Shown: positions 27,109-35,239 of the stretch, piece after piece
Numbering within the stretch: the first letter of the stretch is position 1
How the letters are laid out: each line of letters starts with the position of its first letter
From: Propionibacteriaceae bacterium
GTDB lineage: Bacteria > Actinomycetota > Actinomycetes > Propionibacteriales > Propionibacteriaceae
Direction of reading: 5' to 3'
NCBI GenBank assembly: GCA_031285845.1
Contig: JAITVK010000026.1
Location: 62,001 to 126,000, forward strand
Length of the DNA stretch: 64,000 bases
Notes under the pieces: generated by a model
The model's input: the letters and a program-made list of their open reading frames with translations, nothing else
Database searches by the model: none
Told to the model about the DNA's origin: nothing
Position numbers and translations under genes: made by a program

Positions 27109-29978
27109 GATGCTCTCCTAATCCACAGACCCCGCTTGTCGGGGCTCGGTTCGAGGATCCGGTCCCCGATTCGCAGTTGTGACACCACGGCTCCACCAGA
27201 AGCGAACCGGGCGACCTGTGCCCCTTGCACTCGGATCTCCATCCCGTCATCGGACACCAAGGTCTTTGTTCGCGAATCTGTCTTGCCCACCTCCACACCG
27301 TCGCCGGACAAGCGGATCATCGTGGTTCGTTCTTCTGACTCCGCACTAATATCATTCTGTAGGCCAGTGACCGTCTCGCTGTTGCTCAGAAAGGTGAGAG
27401 CCACTTCACCGGCAGTTTGTTTGACCTCACTGCGGAATTCCTTCTTCGCCTTTTCAAACGCGGTCTCAGTGACGTATCTTTCTGCCACCACCGATGACAC
27501 TTCACCTGAAAGCTGATTGACTCTCGACTCCACTTTCTTCACGGTCTCGGTGACAAGGTTCACTTCGTCGCGAACCTTCTGCGATTCGGTCACGTCTGTC
27601 ACGGTGAAGTTGGTGACCCACCAGGTGGAATTCGCTCCAGTCTTCGCGCTCGACCCGAATCCAGGACGGAACAGGTCGACCTCATTACCCGCAGTCCACA
27701 GCCAGGAATACCGGGTGAACCCCGAGTCCGGCTCAGCACCCGTCGGCGTCACCATGTCACACATCGCCGGTGGTTCTTGATCCAGTTGATCGTCCGCCGC
27801 CACCCATGTGCCTCGACGACGCCGGAAAACCCGGAACCCGAAGGGGTGGTCACCCTCTCCGGCGAACGCGGCGTCGATCGACAGCCGATACGTACGCCCT
27901 GGAGCAGTCGGCAGACCTCCGTCGCCACCGCGCGCCCCGCGCACGTAATAGTCATTTGCAGCCACCGTCTTCGCGTAAGACTTCGCCGGTGACGGCAAAG
28001 TTCCAGTGAACCCGGAGGCGTTGAACACCAGCGCTGCCCCTGCCACGTCGGCTCCGATGGCTCCACCGATGTTTGTCAGATGGTCCACAGAGGAGTTCTT
28101 CGCGAAGCACGAGTCCCGGACGAGGTTGGTTTGCGCGGCGCCAGTCTCGACCCGATCAACAGTGCGCGCGACATCGGCTGCAGCGTTGGCGGCTGATTGG
28201 GCCTCGGTCACGTCCACGACGGAAAAGTTAGTCACCCACCAGGTGGAATTCGTGCCTTTAGTGGAGTACGACCCGATGCCCGGACGGAACTGATCTGCGT
28301 CGGCGGCCGCAGTCCACGTCCAGGAGTAGCGGGTGAAGCGCGAATCAGCTGCCTGTTCAGATGTCGGTCTCTCAACGTCCAGGCCCGCAGCCCACACCCA
28401 CTTTCCGCCACGGCGCTGGGTGACCCGGAACCCAAAGGGATGGTCACCCTCGCCGGCGTAGGCGACATCGACCGTGAATCGGTAGGTTCGTCCGCGCCCA
28501 CGGTCGACCGGCGCTGTGGGCAGACCCTCCCCATGCACGCCTGTGACGTAGCAGTTCAGGTTCCCCGTGATTCGAGCGCAGGAGGTTGCCGGAGTGGGCA
28601 ACAGCAGACCACACCCCGCGGCACGAAACTCCAGTGAGTCTCGTCCGAGCCATCCGTCAGCGTCGGCGTCCGTACTGAAACTGGAATCTCGAATCAGGTT
28701 GGGGGAGCCCGCCCAAGCAGCGGTCACATCATGTTGGACTTCTCGGACCGCTTGCCCCATCCTTACATTGGAGGACGCCAACTCGATCACCTGATCGGCG
28801 GCCCGCTCACCTCGGTTGATCGCGTCACTCAAGCTCGAGCGTTTAGCGCCAAGCTCGATCGACCAGTCACCGACGTCGACCAGCGAGCGCTTACGCCGAG
28901 CCACTGTCATAGTCTGGTCAATGCCAATCGCGGGAACGACGAATCGAGCTCGGTCGAAGACGGTCAATTGCGCGATCTGTGGATCGATCAGATGCTGATC
29001 CACGACCGACGCCGTGACACTGACTTCGGTCAGGGAGTTTTCTGCCACATGTTCGGCCGCCCGACGCAGCAAAGTTGAGGCATCCTCGATGTCATCCCAC
29101 GTCATCGACGCGACGATCAGACCATAGACTTTAGCTGCCTCCTGGTTGATGACGCCGTAGTGTTCCAGGCCGTCACTGTCGACATAGAGCAGATCTGCTT
29201 GGTCGGCCAGGGTCAAGGCCAGGCGCCGATCCTCGCCCTCTGTCTCACTCTTGAGCTTCTTCCCGAGCGGCTCACAAGCGGTCACGATGCCCGAACCGGT
29301 CATGGTCCGGTGCCATTCCTGGAGTGTCCCACCGAAGCGAATCACCTGGGCGGACAGGCTTCCCGTCGAACTCCAGTCGAGGTAGTTGACACCGTCTTCG
29401 GCAGTTCGCACTCGAACGTGACCACCGGTCGCAGAGTCCCAAGTGGATCGTTTGAGCGCATCCATGGTAACTGGGTAAGGCCAAGCGTCGACTACCCGAT
29501 CGATCGGCGCACCGTCACCCAGATCGCTCGAGATCAGTCCCCGTCGGATTTGGCGCATCGGGTCGGGACTGCCGTCAGGTCGTCGCATCTGTCCGTTGTG
29601 GTTCGCCAGGATCCGATCGATCAGCTGTGTCGGCGGTCCCTTGTGCGCCCAATGCGGCTGGACACTGTCGTTGAGAACCGCCATCACGCCTTCAGCTGTG
29701 ACGGAGGAGACCCCGTCAATTCCAGGACCATCGGCATCGATGACGCGGAAACGCTCGACACCGGCGACACCCGCCTCAGCGACTTCGATCCAACTGTTCC
29801 GCAGCGTCAAAGCATCGAACAGCGGGTGACTCATCGCCACATCGAACGTCAGGACTGACGCCGAATTCGCCTCATCGACGATCGTCGGCGCACCCACCCG
29901 TGGGCCTGCAGGCAGTCGCGTGTCCATGATGAGATGCCGCGCGCCATCCGACACCAGGAACATCTGGTACGAAATCAT
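27105..29978 (-). CDS. Tail tip protein, prophage endopeptidase-tail type
   Basis: 957 residues. Residues 1-370 match the Prophage_tail (PF06605-like, Tal) pattern: VMAVLNDSVQP, ILANHNGQM, GGHVRVRTAEDGVNYLDW, AQVIRFGGTLQEW, YGLIVASMTWDDIED. This domain forms the tail tip below the distal tail ring. Two tandem copies of a beta-sandwich of about 170 residues follow, each starting NLIRDS/NLVRDS and ending TNSTWWVTNFSVVDVTE / ANSTWWVTNFTVTDVTE. They look like carbohydrate-binding or baseplate modules duplicated within the gene. A coiled coil and a short beta tail close the protein. I chose ATG 29978, which overlaps the distal-tail stop as ATGA; the frame upstream to 30251 is a shadow of the distal-tail gene. 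Confidence 0.85.
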   Translation of the reverse strand: MISYQMFLVSDGARHLIMDTRLPAGPRVGAPTIVDEANSASVLTFDVAMSHPLFDALTLRNSWIEVAEAGVAGVERFRVIDADGPGIDGVSSVTAEGVMAVLNDSVQPHWAHKGPPTQLIDRILANHNGQMRRPDGSPDPMRQIRRGLISSDLGDGAPIDRVVDAWPYPVTMDALKRSTWDSATGGHVRVRTAEDGVNYLDWSSTGSLSAQVIRFGGTLQEWHRTMTGSGIVTACEPLGKKLKSETEGEDRRLALTLADQADLLYVDSDGLEHYGVINQEAAKVYGLIVASMTWDDIEDASTLLRRAAEHVAENSLTEVSVTASVVDQHLIDPQIAQLTVFDRARFVVPAIGIDQTMTVARRKRSLVDVGDWSIELGAKRSSLSDAINRGERAADQVIELASSNVRMGQAVREVQHDVTAAWAGSPNLIRDSSFSTDADADGWLGRDSLEFRAAGCGLLLPTPATSCARITGNLNCYVTGVHGEGLPTAPVDRGRGRTYRFTVDVAYAGEGDHPFGFRVTQRRGGKWVWAAGLDVERPTSEQAADSRFTRYSWTWTAAADADQFRPGIGSYSTKGTNSTWWVTNFSVVDVTEAQSAANAAADVARTVDRVETGAAQTNLVRDSCFAKNSSVDHLTNIGGAIGADVAGAALVFNASGFTGTLPSPAKSYAKTVAANDYYVRGARGGDGGLPTAPGRTYRLSIDAAFAGEGDHPFGFRVFRRRRGTWVAADDQLDQEPPAMCDMVTPTGAEPDSGFTRYSWLWTAGNEVDLFRPGFGSSAKTGANSTWWVTNFTVTDVTESQKVRDEVNLVTETVKKVESRVNQLSGEVSSVVAERYVTETAFEKAKKEFRSEVKQTAGEVALTFLSNSETVTGLQNDISAESEERTTMIRLSGDGVEVGKTDSRTKTLVSDDGMEIRVQGAQVARFASGGAVVSQLRIGDRILEPSPDKRGLWIRRAS

Positions 29979-30631
29979 GTCGGCCACCCTTCTTGCCAAA
30001 AGAACTCCACAGTCCCCGTACCAACGATTCGGCCTGCCACTGCGGGCGCTTCTGGCATCAGAAGCATCCCGTCGACCCAGGAGGTCACCCCGACGGGAAG
30101 ACTGATCTTCTGCGAGCCCTTGACGATGGTGACCGTCGACCCGGTGACAGTGATGCGCGGCATGACGGGATAGCCGGTGGGTGGAAGGCTGAAGGCAGCG
30201 CCAGGACTCGCCGCACCGGTAACCTTCACAGTCGTGGCCGTGTCTTTCCACCAGTACGGCTCAGCATCCACCCCGAGTGTGAACAAGACGGCTTCGTGAC
30301 GACCCGGCCATGACCAGTCGGACACATTCGCGCGCCCTGAGAGATGCCAACCAGGCCGGTCTTCGAAGCCCAGCTCCACCCACTTCCCAGACAGTTGCGC
30401 GCCCAGACGGCGTTGAGCTGCCCACAACGTCTCCCCAACCACCATGCAGGGCAGCGTGACACTGCGATGCCCATACCGCGGCACTCCCGCAGTCAGCAGT
30501 GTGGAAGTGTCCACATCTAGACCGCCCGGGATGGCGGCCCAGGAGACCACCGGCTCTGGCGGGTCAAGACTGACGCCTTCCAAGATTTGCACGCCATCAA
30601 GGGGTTTCCCATTGATCCTGATCACGCCCAT
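29975..30631 (-). CDS. Distal tail (Dit-like) protein
   Basis: 218 residues with the Dit/PF05709-like pattern: an N-terminal half that builds the hexameric ring under the tail tube (SLDPPEPVVSWAAIPGGLDVDTSTLL, YGHRSVTLPCMV, LGAQLSGKWVELGFED) and a C-terminal galectin-like half. The ring is the hub to which tail tip and fibre proteins attach. It overlaps the tape-measure stop by 10 bases and the tail-tip start by 4. The sequence flavour is closer to Bacillota siphophages than to typical actinophages, which I note as an impression only. Confidence 0.8.
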   Translation of the reverse strand: MGVIRINGKPLDGVQILEGVSLDPPEPVVSWAAIPGGLDVDTSTLLTAGVPRYGHRSVTLPCMVVGETLWAAQRRLGAQLSGKWVELGFEDRPGWHLSGRANVSDWSWPGRHEAVLFTLGVDAEPYWWKDTATTVKVTGAASPGAAFSLPPTGYPVMPRITVTGSTVTIVKGSQKISLPVGVTSWVDGMLLMPEAPAVAGRIVGTGTVEFFWQEGWPT

Positions 30632-32982
30632 GCGACACCTCGCGCTTCCTGAATCGCTTCTTGTCTCAACTCAGACGACATGTGCCGCCTGAGGACGGAA
30701 CCGAGTTGGCGGCCATCCACCGAGATGATCTGACCACGTTGCAGTTCGGCCAGCATCGCCCCGAGCAGGGCGACAATCTGCTGAGTATGTTCAGCGCCGC
30801 CCACTCCTGTGCTGCCGGAGTTCGACCCCGTCAAATTGGCCTGTGCCGAGAGCATCAGTTCGTCTGTCGCTCCAACCACTTTGGCTTTTCCGTCAGCGAT
30901 CGAGTCAGCAAAGTCACTGGTGAGCGCTTCGCCTGAGTACGTGGTGTATCCATGCCCCGAGAACGCTCCCGTCTTCGCCGGGCTGAACGGGAAGAAGTCA
31001 CGAATCTTGCCCATGATCCCGGACACGACGTTGGTTATGTTGCCGATCATGTTCTTGATGCCGTCAATGAACCCCTGAATGAGCGCTTTGCCCGAGTCGA
31101 AGAGTTTCGACCCGAGGCCCCCGAGCGCGTCAATGATTCGCCCAGGAATGCCCCCAACGAAGTTCACAAGCTCGCCCAGCTTCTCTTTGCCGGCATTGAG
31201 GACTCCCATGAACCACTCGCCAGCTTTGGCTCCCAGGCCTGCGAGGAAGGACAGCCCATCGAGCAGCCGCTGCGGAATTCCTGTGATGAAGCTGACGATC
31301 GCATTCCAGACCTCGCTTGCCTTGTCGCTGATACCTTGCCACAAGCCGGTGAAGAAACTCGCGACTGCAGAGAAGACCTCGTTTGCTTTGTCACATATTC
31401 CCTGCCACAAGCCGACCACAAAGTCGCGAATCCCGTTCCAAACCGCAGTCACGTTGTCGACAATGCCTTGCCACAGGCCTTGAAAAAAGTCGGCCACGGC
31501 GGAGAAGACCTCGTTCGCCTTATCACTTATCCCTTGCCACAACCCGGCGAAGAAATCACGAATACCGTTCCACACACCAATGGCAAAGTCGACGATTCCC
31601 TGCCAGAGTCCCTGAAAAAACTCGCCGATCGCACCGAACACCGACTGAGCAAGCTCACCAATGGTCGAGAAGGTCCCAGTTACCCAACTCACACAGGCGC
31701 CCCATGCCCCTTGAAACCAGGCGACAACGGCATCCCAATTCTTAACCAGCGCGACAATAACTGCGATCAAGACGAGGATTGCGGCCACAATCCAGGTGAT
31801 TGGAGAGCCTAGCAAGAACAACGTGGTAGTGCCGATACTCCCGGCCCAAGTGAGGAACGCTCCAACCAGGGTAATGCCAACCAAACCCGCAACCACACCG
31901 AGAAGCCACTGATTGTCGGCCAGCCAGCTACCAAAAGCTTGTATCTGAGGCATGACTGCCTGCAGCGCTCCTCCAAGCGCATCAAAGACACCTGAAGCCA
32001 AAGGTTGGAGTGCGAGAGCTGCGTTGTTTTTGACGGTTTCCCACTTTTCGGCGAAGGAGGACGTTTCTTTAGCGGTATCTAGGATCTTTCCGGAGGCTTC
32101 ACCGGCGGTCCCGGTTAGGTCGCTCAGCGACAAACGCCCCGTCTGCACGGCGCCGATGAACTCGCTGGCAGCTCCTGTTCCGAATATCCCACTGGCAAGA
32201 TCAATCGCTCCAGCGATATCTCCAGACTTTATCAACTCATCAATTTCCCGAGTGACACGGTTGAATGTCTCCCTGGGGCTCTCACCAGCAAGCGCGAGTT
32301 CCCCGAGCCTGGCGCTCATTCCTGACATTGCGTCCGAGGCGTTGATACCTGCCTTATCCAGGACGCCCGCCATCGCCGCCGACTCCGAAAAAGAGAAGCC
32401 GAGATCACGAAGAGCCGGTGCCTGCTCCAGGACGACCTGAGCGAGATCGTTCATTGAGGTTCCGGTGCTTTGGGACGTCTGGAACAGGACATCCATGGCG
32501 CCACTAACATCACCTTGCGACAAGCCAAAAGCATTGAAAGACGCCGTCAGAGTATCCATGTTCAGGGCTTCACCGGTGATCCGCCCAGCCTCCAGCGCCT
32601 GAGCGGCCACTGTCTCCAGATCGCTACCGGTCAATCCCAGACGCACGTTGAGATCTGAGACTGCCGAGCCAATGTCAGAGAATGAGGCCGGAGTCGCTCT
32701 CCCAATGGCCCGGGCCGACTGCAGCAAAGAGTTTAGCGAGTCGCCAGTGGCTCCAGTGCCAACGCGGATTTTATCCGACATCTCATCGTATCTGGAGCCA
32801 ATATCGAGAAGAGTGTGGCCGACCGCGATCAGACCCGGCTTGATCTTGTTGAACGCCTTCGAAAACCTAGATCTTGCCCTCTTTCCCGCCTCTTCACCTG
32901 CTTCCTCAGCAGCCGGGTTAAGTTCATCGGAGATCTCATCTTTCGCTCCGGGAAGGAAAGGGACTTTGCTCGGTTTCCCCAT
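30622..32982 (-). CDS. Tail tape measure protein
   Basis: 786 residues. The N-terminal 300 residues are the TP901-type tape-measure core (SAVSDLNVRLGLTGSDLETVAAQALEAG, MDVLFQTSQSTGTSMNDLAQVVLEQAPALRDLGF, GMSARLGELAL). A hydrophobic segment (about 370-430) and five tandem 22-residue repeats with the motif GLWQGI follow, then an amphipathic C-terminus. Tape measures set tail length at roughly 1.5 angstrom per residue, so this predicts a tail a little over 100 nm long. GGAGG lies just before the ATG. The frame is intact, and its presence and position in the tail order argue for a functional non-contractile tail. Confidence 0.95.
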   Translation of the reverse strand: MGKPSKVPFLPGAKDEISDELNPAAEEAGEEAGKRARSRFSKAFNKIKPGLIAVGHTLLDIGSRYDEMSDKIRVGTGATGDSLNSLLQSARAIGRATPASFSDIGSAVSDLNVRLGLTGSDLETVAAQALEAGRITGEALNMDTLTASFNAFGLSQGDVSGAMDVLFQTSQSTGTSMNDLAQVVLEQAPALRDLGFSFSESAAMAGVLDKAGINASDAMSGMSARLGELALAGESPRETFNRVTREIDELIKSGDIAGAIDLASGIFGTGAASEFIGAVQTGRLSLSDLTGTAGEASGKILDTAKETSSFAEKWETVKNNAALALQPLASGVFDALGGALQAVMPQIQAFGSWLADNQWLLGVVAGLVGITLVGAFLTWAGSIGTTTLFLLGSPITWIVAAILVLIAVIVALVKNWDAVVAWFQGAWGACVSWVTGTFSTIGELAQSVFGAIGEFFQGLWQGIVDFAIGVWNGIRDFFAGLWQGISDKANEVFSAVADFFQGLWQGIVDNVTAVWNGIRDFVVGLWQGICDKANEVFSAVASFFTGLWQGISDKASEVWNAIVSFITGIPQRLLDGLSFLAGLGAKAGEWFMGVLNAGKEKLGELVNFVGGIPGRIIDALGGLGSKLFDSGKALIQGFIDGIKNMIGNITNVVSGIMGKIRDFFPFSPAKTGAFSGHGYTTYSGEALTSDFADSIADGKAKVVGATDELMLSAQANLTGSNSGSTGVGGAEHTQQIVALLGAMLAELQRGQIISVDGRQLGSVLRRHMSSELRQEAIQEARGVAWA
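31291..31620 (-). repeat. Five 66-bp repeats in tape measure gene
   Basis: Five tandem 22-codon units, each with the core FFxGLWQGIxDxxxxVxxxI/VxD, lie in the middle of the tape-measure gene. The DNA recurs as tgccacaa/ccggcgaagaaa-like blocks every 66 bases. Adding or removing a unit would shorten or lengthen the tail in steps of about 3 nm, by the usual tape-measure rule. Confidence 0.85.
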
Positions 32983-33011
32983 TTTTCACCGCCTCCCCAC
33001 AGTCACTGACA

Positions 33012-33027
33012 TACAGCGCTGTAGAAT
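33012..33027 (+). promoter_or_regulatory. Palindrome and -10 for leaderless SHOCT gene
   Basis: tacagcgctgta (33012-33023) is a perfect 12-bp palindrome overlapping a good -10 hexamer tagaat (33022-33027). The ATG at 33034 lies where transcription should begin, so the mRNA would be leaderless. No clear -35 is seen. The palindrome core is the same as in the LacI-type operators at 18092 and 19404. Confidence 0.5.
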
Positions 33028-33033
33028 CTGTTC

Positions 33034-33513
33034 ATGGAAATCATCAGTGCGACAGGGCAGACCGGTCGCGTCTCATTTGATGGTCACTTCGTGACAATCA
33101 GTCGAACGGGCTACGTGGCCGTGCTCAACTTCGGGAAATCCGAGAAGCGGATCCCAATAACAGCTATCAGCGCGGTGCAGTTTCGACCCGCTGGATCGAT
33201 ACTCCGAGGCTTCATTCAGTTCACCCTTGCAGGCGCTATCGAGCAACGATCGCAATTCATGCATCAGATCGGTGACGCGACCGAGGACGAGAACAGTGTG
33301 GTCTTCCTCAAAAAGTCCTCTGCTGACATGGAAGCCGTCCGCGATGCCATTGAACAGGCGATCATCAAGCTTCACGAGCCGCATGCGCCGCAGCCTCAGG
33401 CAGCTTCGCCATCAACCTCAGAAGAGCTGAATCGTCTCGCCCAACTTCACGCCCAGGGAGTTCTCAGTGACAGCGAATTCAGCGCTGCAAAGAACCGGAT
33501 TCTGGGGTTGTAA
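33034..33513 (+). CDS. PH-like/SHOCT domain protein, moron in tail operon
   Basis: 159 residues. The N-terminal 110 residues form a beta-rich, PH-like (DUF4429-type) domain (GRVSFDGHFVTISRTGY, RIPITAISAVQFRPAG). A Pro/Ala linker and a C-terminal SHOCT helix pair follow (LNRLAQLHAQGVLSDSEFSAAKNRILG). It is the only + strand gene inside the - strand tail operon, lying between chaperone and tape measure and overlapping the chaperone 3' end by 35 bases. With its own leaderless promoter, it behaves like a phage 'moron' expressed in the integrated state. SHOCT proteins are common in prophages; the function is unknown. Confidence 0.8.
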   Translation: MEIISATGQTGRVSFDGHFVTISRTGYVAVLNFGKSEKRIPITAISAVQFRPAGSILRGFIQFTLAGAIEQRSQFMHQIGDATEDENSVVFLKKSSADMEAVRDAIEQAIIKLHEPHAPQPQAASPSTSEELNRLAQLHAQGVLSDSEFSAAKNRILGL

Positions 33514-34015
33514 CGTCGACCTGCGGAAGTGTGGGTGAAGGCTCCATAAGAGAACCCCCACCCACGGATTGCTGGTTTTCATCATCCGGCGTCGCTTCGG
33601 CTTGCTTGTCAGCGAGCCAGATGTCGAACTCGTCGACGGGCAGAGCGCCATCGCCGATGTGCTGTGCCTCGCCCGCGCTGACTTGCCCCGGTCGAACCAC
33701 AGGCTTTGGACGCCCCGAACGCTTTCCAGTACGTTGCCAATTGGCGCCGTTGAGCGCGTCGACCATCATCGCCATCAGGTACTCCCGATCAGTCCAGCGA
33801 GCACGCTCACCGTGGAGCGCGATCGCCAGAGCCGAACCGGCACGAGTGTCCTTCACGAAAGCGAGGAGGTCATGCCATCCCAGCTTCTTCGTACCAACGG
33901 CGTCCAAGGTGAGACCGACCTTGAGCAGGTCTGCTCGCAGGGCCTCTCCATACTGATCGATCAGGCTGGAGAGGCCGAGGATTCCCCCACGGACACCTTG
34001 GAGAACTGCGCCCAC
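33479..34015 (-). CDS. Tail assembly chaperone, T extension (frameshift product)
   Basis: This frame is read by ribosomes that slip back one base at the end of the upstream chaperone gene, giving the long GT-type chaperone. In the joined product, VSVG (0 frame) continues as GILGLSSLIDQYGEALRADLLKVG, which is the continuation expected for actinophage GT proteins. It includes DRE YLMAMMVDALNGANWQRTG-type helical text and an acidic, Pro-rich tail. GT recruits tail-tube subunits to the tape measure during assembly and is not part of the finished tail. The nominal GTG at 34015 is probably not used. Confidence 0.85.
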   Translation of the reverse strand: MGAVLQGVRGGILGLSSLIDQYGEALRADLLKVGLTLDAVGTKKLGWHDLLAFVKDTRAGSALAIALHGERARWTDREYLMAMMVDALNGANWQRTGKRSGRPKPVVRPGQVSAGEAQHIGDGALPVDEFDIWLADKQAEATPDDENQQSVGGGSLMEPSPTLPQVDVTTPESGSLQR

Positions 34016-34314
34016 TGCTCGAACAAGTAGTTGAGCTGTTCCATGTCGAGTTTTCCCGACAGCCCAGGCGCGTAGCGATCCATGACTGCTGTGAGGATCC
34101 CGACTGCTTGCAGAACATCCTGCTGACGGGCGTTCTTCTTCGGTTTTCCGGTCTTCACATTGCCCAGTTTGGGCGCGAGCGTACGCATCTGATCGATGAT
34201 GTCCAGGTCCAGATGCTCCAGCGGTGGCAGTTTGTAGACCTGCCCCTCACCGTCGATCTGAACCTCGAACCATGACTTGGCTCGCTTCTTTTTCGGAATG
34301 ACCAAAGCGCTCAT
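33961..34314 (-). CDS. Tail assembly chaperone, G form
   Basis: 117-residue chaperone of the lambda gpG type: basic N-terminus (VIPKKKRAKSWFEVQIDG), LPPLEHLDLDIIDQM, and the end WAQFSKVSVGESSASPA, an ending I associate with actinophage G proteins. It coats the tape measure during tail assembly. Near its 3' end is the slip site used to make the GT form. It is the second gene of the tail operon, 17 bases after the tube protein. Confidence 0.88.
   Translation of the reverse strand: MSALVIPKKKRAKSWFEVQIDGEGQVYKLPPLEHLDLDIIDQMRTLAPKLGNVKTGKPKKNARQQDVLQAVGILTAVMDRYAPGLSGKLDMEQLNYLFEQWAQFSKVSVGESSASPA
33984..33990 (-). other. Programmed -1 frameshift site
   Basis: On the - strand the G frame reads GTG GGG GAA. 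A one-base backward slip on the run of five Gs gives GGG GGA ATC and enters the T frame. The position, the direction (-1) and the conserved protein text on both sides match the G/GT mechanism of siphovirus tail chaperones. Confidence 0.85.
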
Positions 34315-34331
34315 CGTGCTTGCCTCGGCTC

Positions 34332-34922
34332 TCAGGCGGTGAACACGCCGTCGTCGGTGTAGATGTAGAGACTGTTGCCCGCAGCGTCCGCGTAGCAGGA
34401 CAGGGTGGTCTCCAGACCGATCGGCGCGTTGCGGACGAAGCCGATCTCGCCGACGTTGGTCACCTGACCGCGAGGAACGACCACGCGGATGAGGTTTTCA
34501 CCGTCCTTCATCTCGAAGACCCACTCGCGCTCCTTGGGCAAGCGAGCTCCGATCTTGACAGCCTTCTGAACACCATGGCTGCCGTTGGCGGCGGTGACGG
34601 TGACGTTGTCGTCGCCGAATGCGTTCTTCAGATCCTGCTCGCCCATCTGAATGGAGGTCCAGGACATCTCACCGGTGAAGGTTTCCAAAACGCGGCGAAC
34701 CAAGGCCCCGCTCCAGTCAGTGATGTCGGAGGTCGAGTAGGTGGGGGTGATCTTCAAACCATCCTCCGAGACGTACCCGGAGTCTTTGAAGCCCTTCTCA
34801 CCGCTGGTCAGAGCAGTGCGAGCGTCGGTGGGCATGGCCACACCGAGGGCGGCGCAATGAATCGCGCCAGTAGTGAGCTGATTCGGTGCTCCAACAAGCA
34901 CGTCAGCGGTATTGATAGCCAT
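34332..34922 (-). CDS. Major tail tube protein
   Basis: 196 residues. The start MAINTADVLVGAPNQLTTGAI and phrases DSGYVSEDGLKITPTYSTSDI, WSGALVRRVLETFTGEMSWT and GLETTLSCYADAAGNSLYIYTDDG are the standard pattern of actinophage tail-tube subunits, which stack as hexameric rings. AGAAAGGA precedes the ATG. It is the first gene of the tail operon. In a complete siphophage the head-tail connector genes would lie immediately upstream; here there is only a short non-coding region. Confidence 0.92.
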   Translation of the reverse strand: MAINTADVLVGAPNQLTTGAIHCAALGVAMPTDARTALTSGEKGFKDSGYVSEDGLKITPTYSTSDITDWSGALVRRVLETFTGEMSWTSIQMGEQDLKNAFGDDNVTVTAANGSHGVQKAVKIGARLPKEREWVFEMKDGENLIRVVVPRGQVTNVGEIGFVRNAPIGLETTLSCYADAAGNSLYIYTDDGVFTA

Positions 34923-35239
34923 GAACGGTGTCCTTTCTCAGGGGTGAGGGTTGGTCCGATGCCTGGATGACCTCGACAGCAGCGCTGCGAGTTGTCCAGG
35001 TGATGGGGATTCAGCGGCTCCCCATCACGGAAACTGGGGAGCCACGAGGAAGCGGGGCTTCACCCCGCCAGATTGATGTCGCGTGATGCAGAGAAGTGAG
35101 ATGGTTCTTGTGGAACGAGTACTCTCTAACGATTCGGAATCTGGAGCTTTCAGTGCTCCGCTGACATCCGACAAAACAACGACGTTACAGAAACCGTAGT
35201 CCCACTTTCGGGAGGTGTCAACTTCACGGAGACCCGAGT
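34923..35239 (-). promoter_or_regulatory. Control region in place of the head genes
   Basis: 317 bases with no open frame of note, between the early regulator gene and the tail-tube gene. It contains two hairpins (35000-35028 and 35052-35068) and an AT-richer stretch (about 35110-35200) where a late promoter for the tail operon would be expected. I see no remnant of terminase, portal or capsid coding sequence in any frame. Confidence 0.6.
35000..35028 (-). terminator. 10-bp hairpin before tail operon
   Basis: gtgatgggga (35000-35009) and tccccatcac (35019-35028) form a perfect 10-bp stem with a 9-base loop. A second GC-rich stem (gcgggg/ccccgc, 35052-35068) lies 24 bases away. They probably stop early transcription from entering the tail genes, or form an antitermination site. 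Confidence 0.6.
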
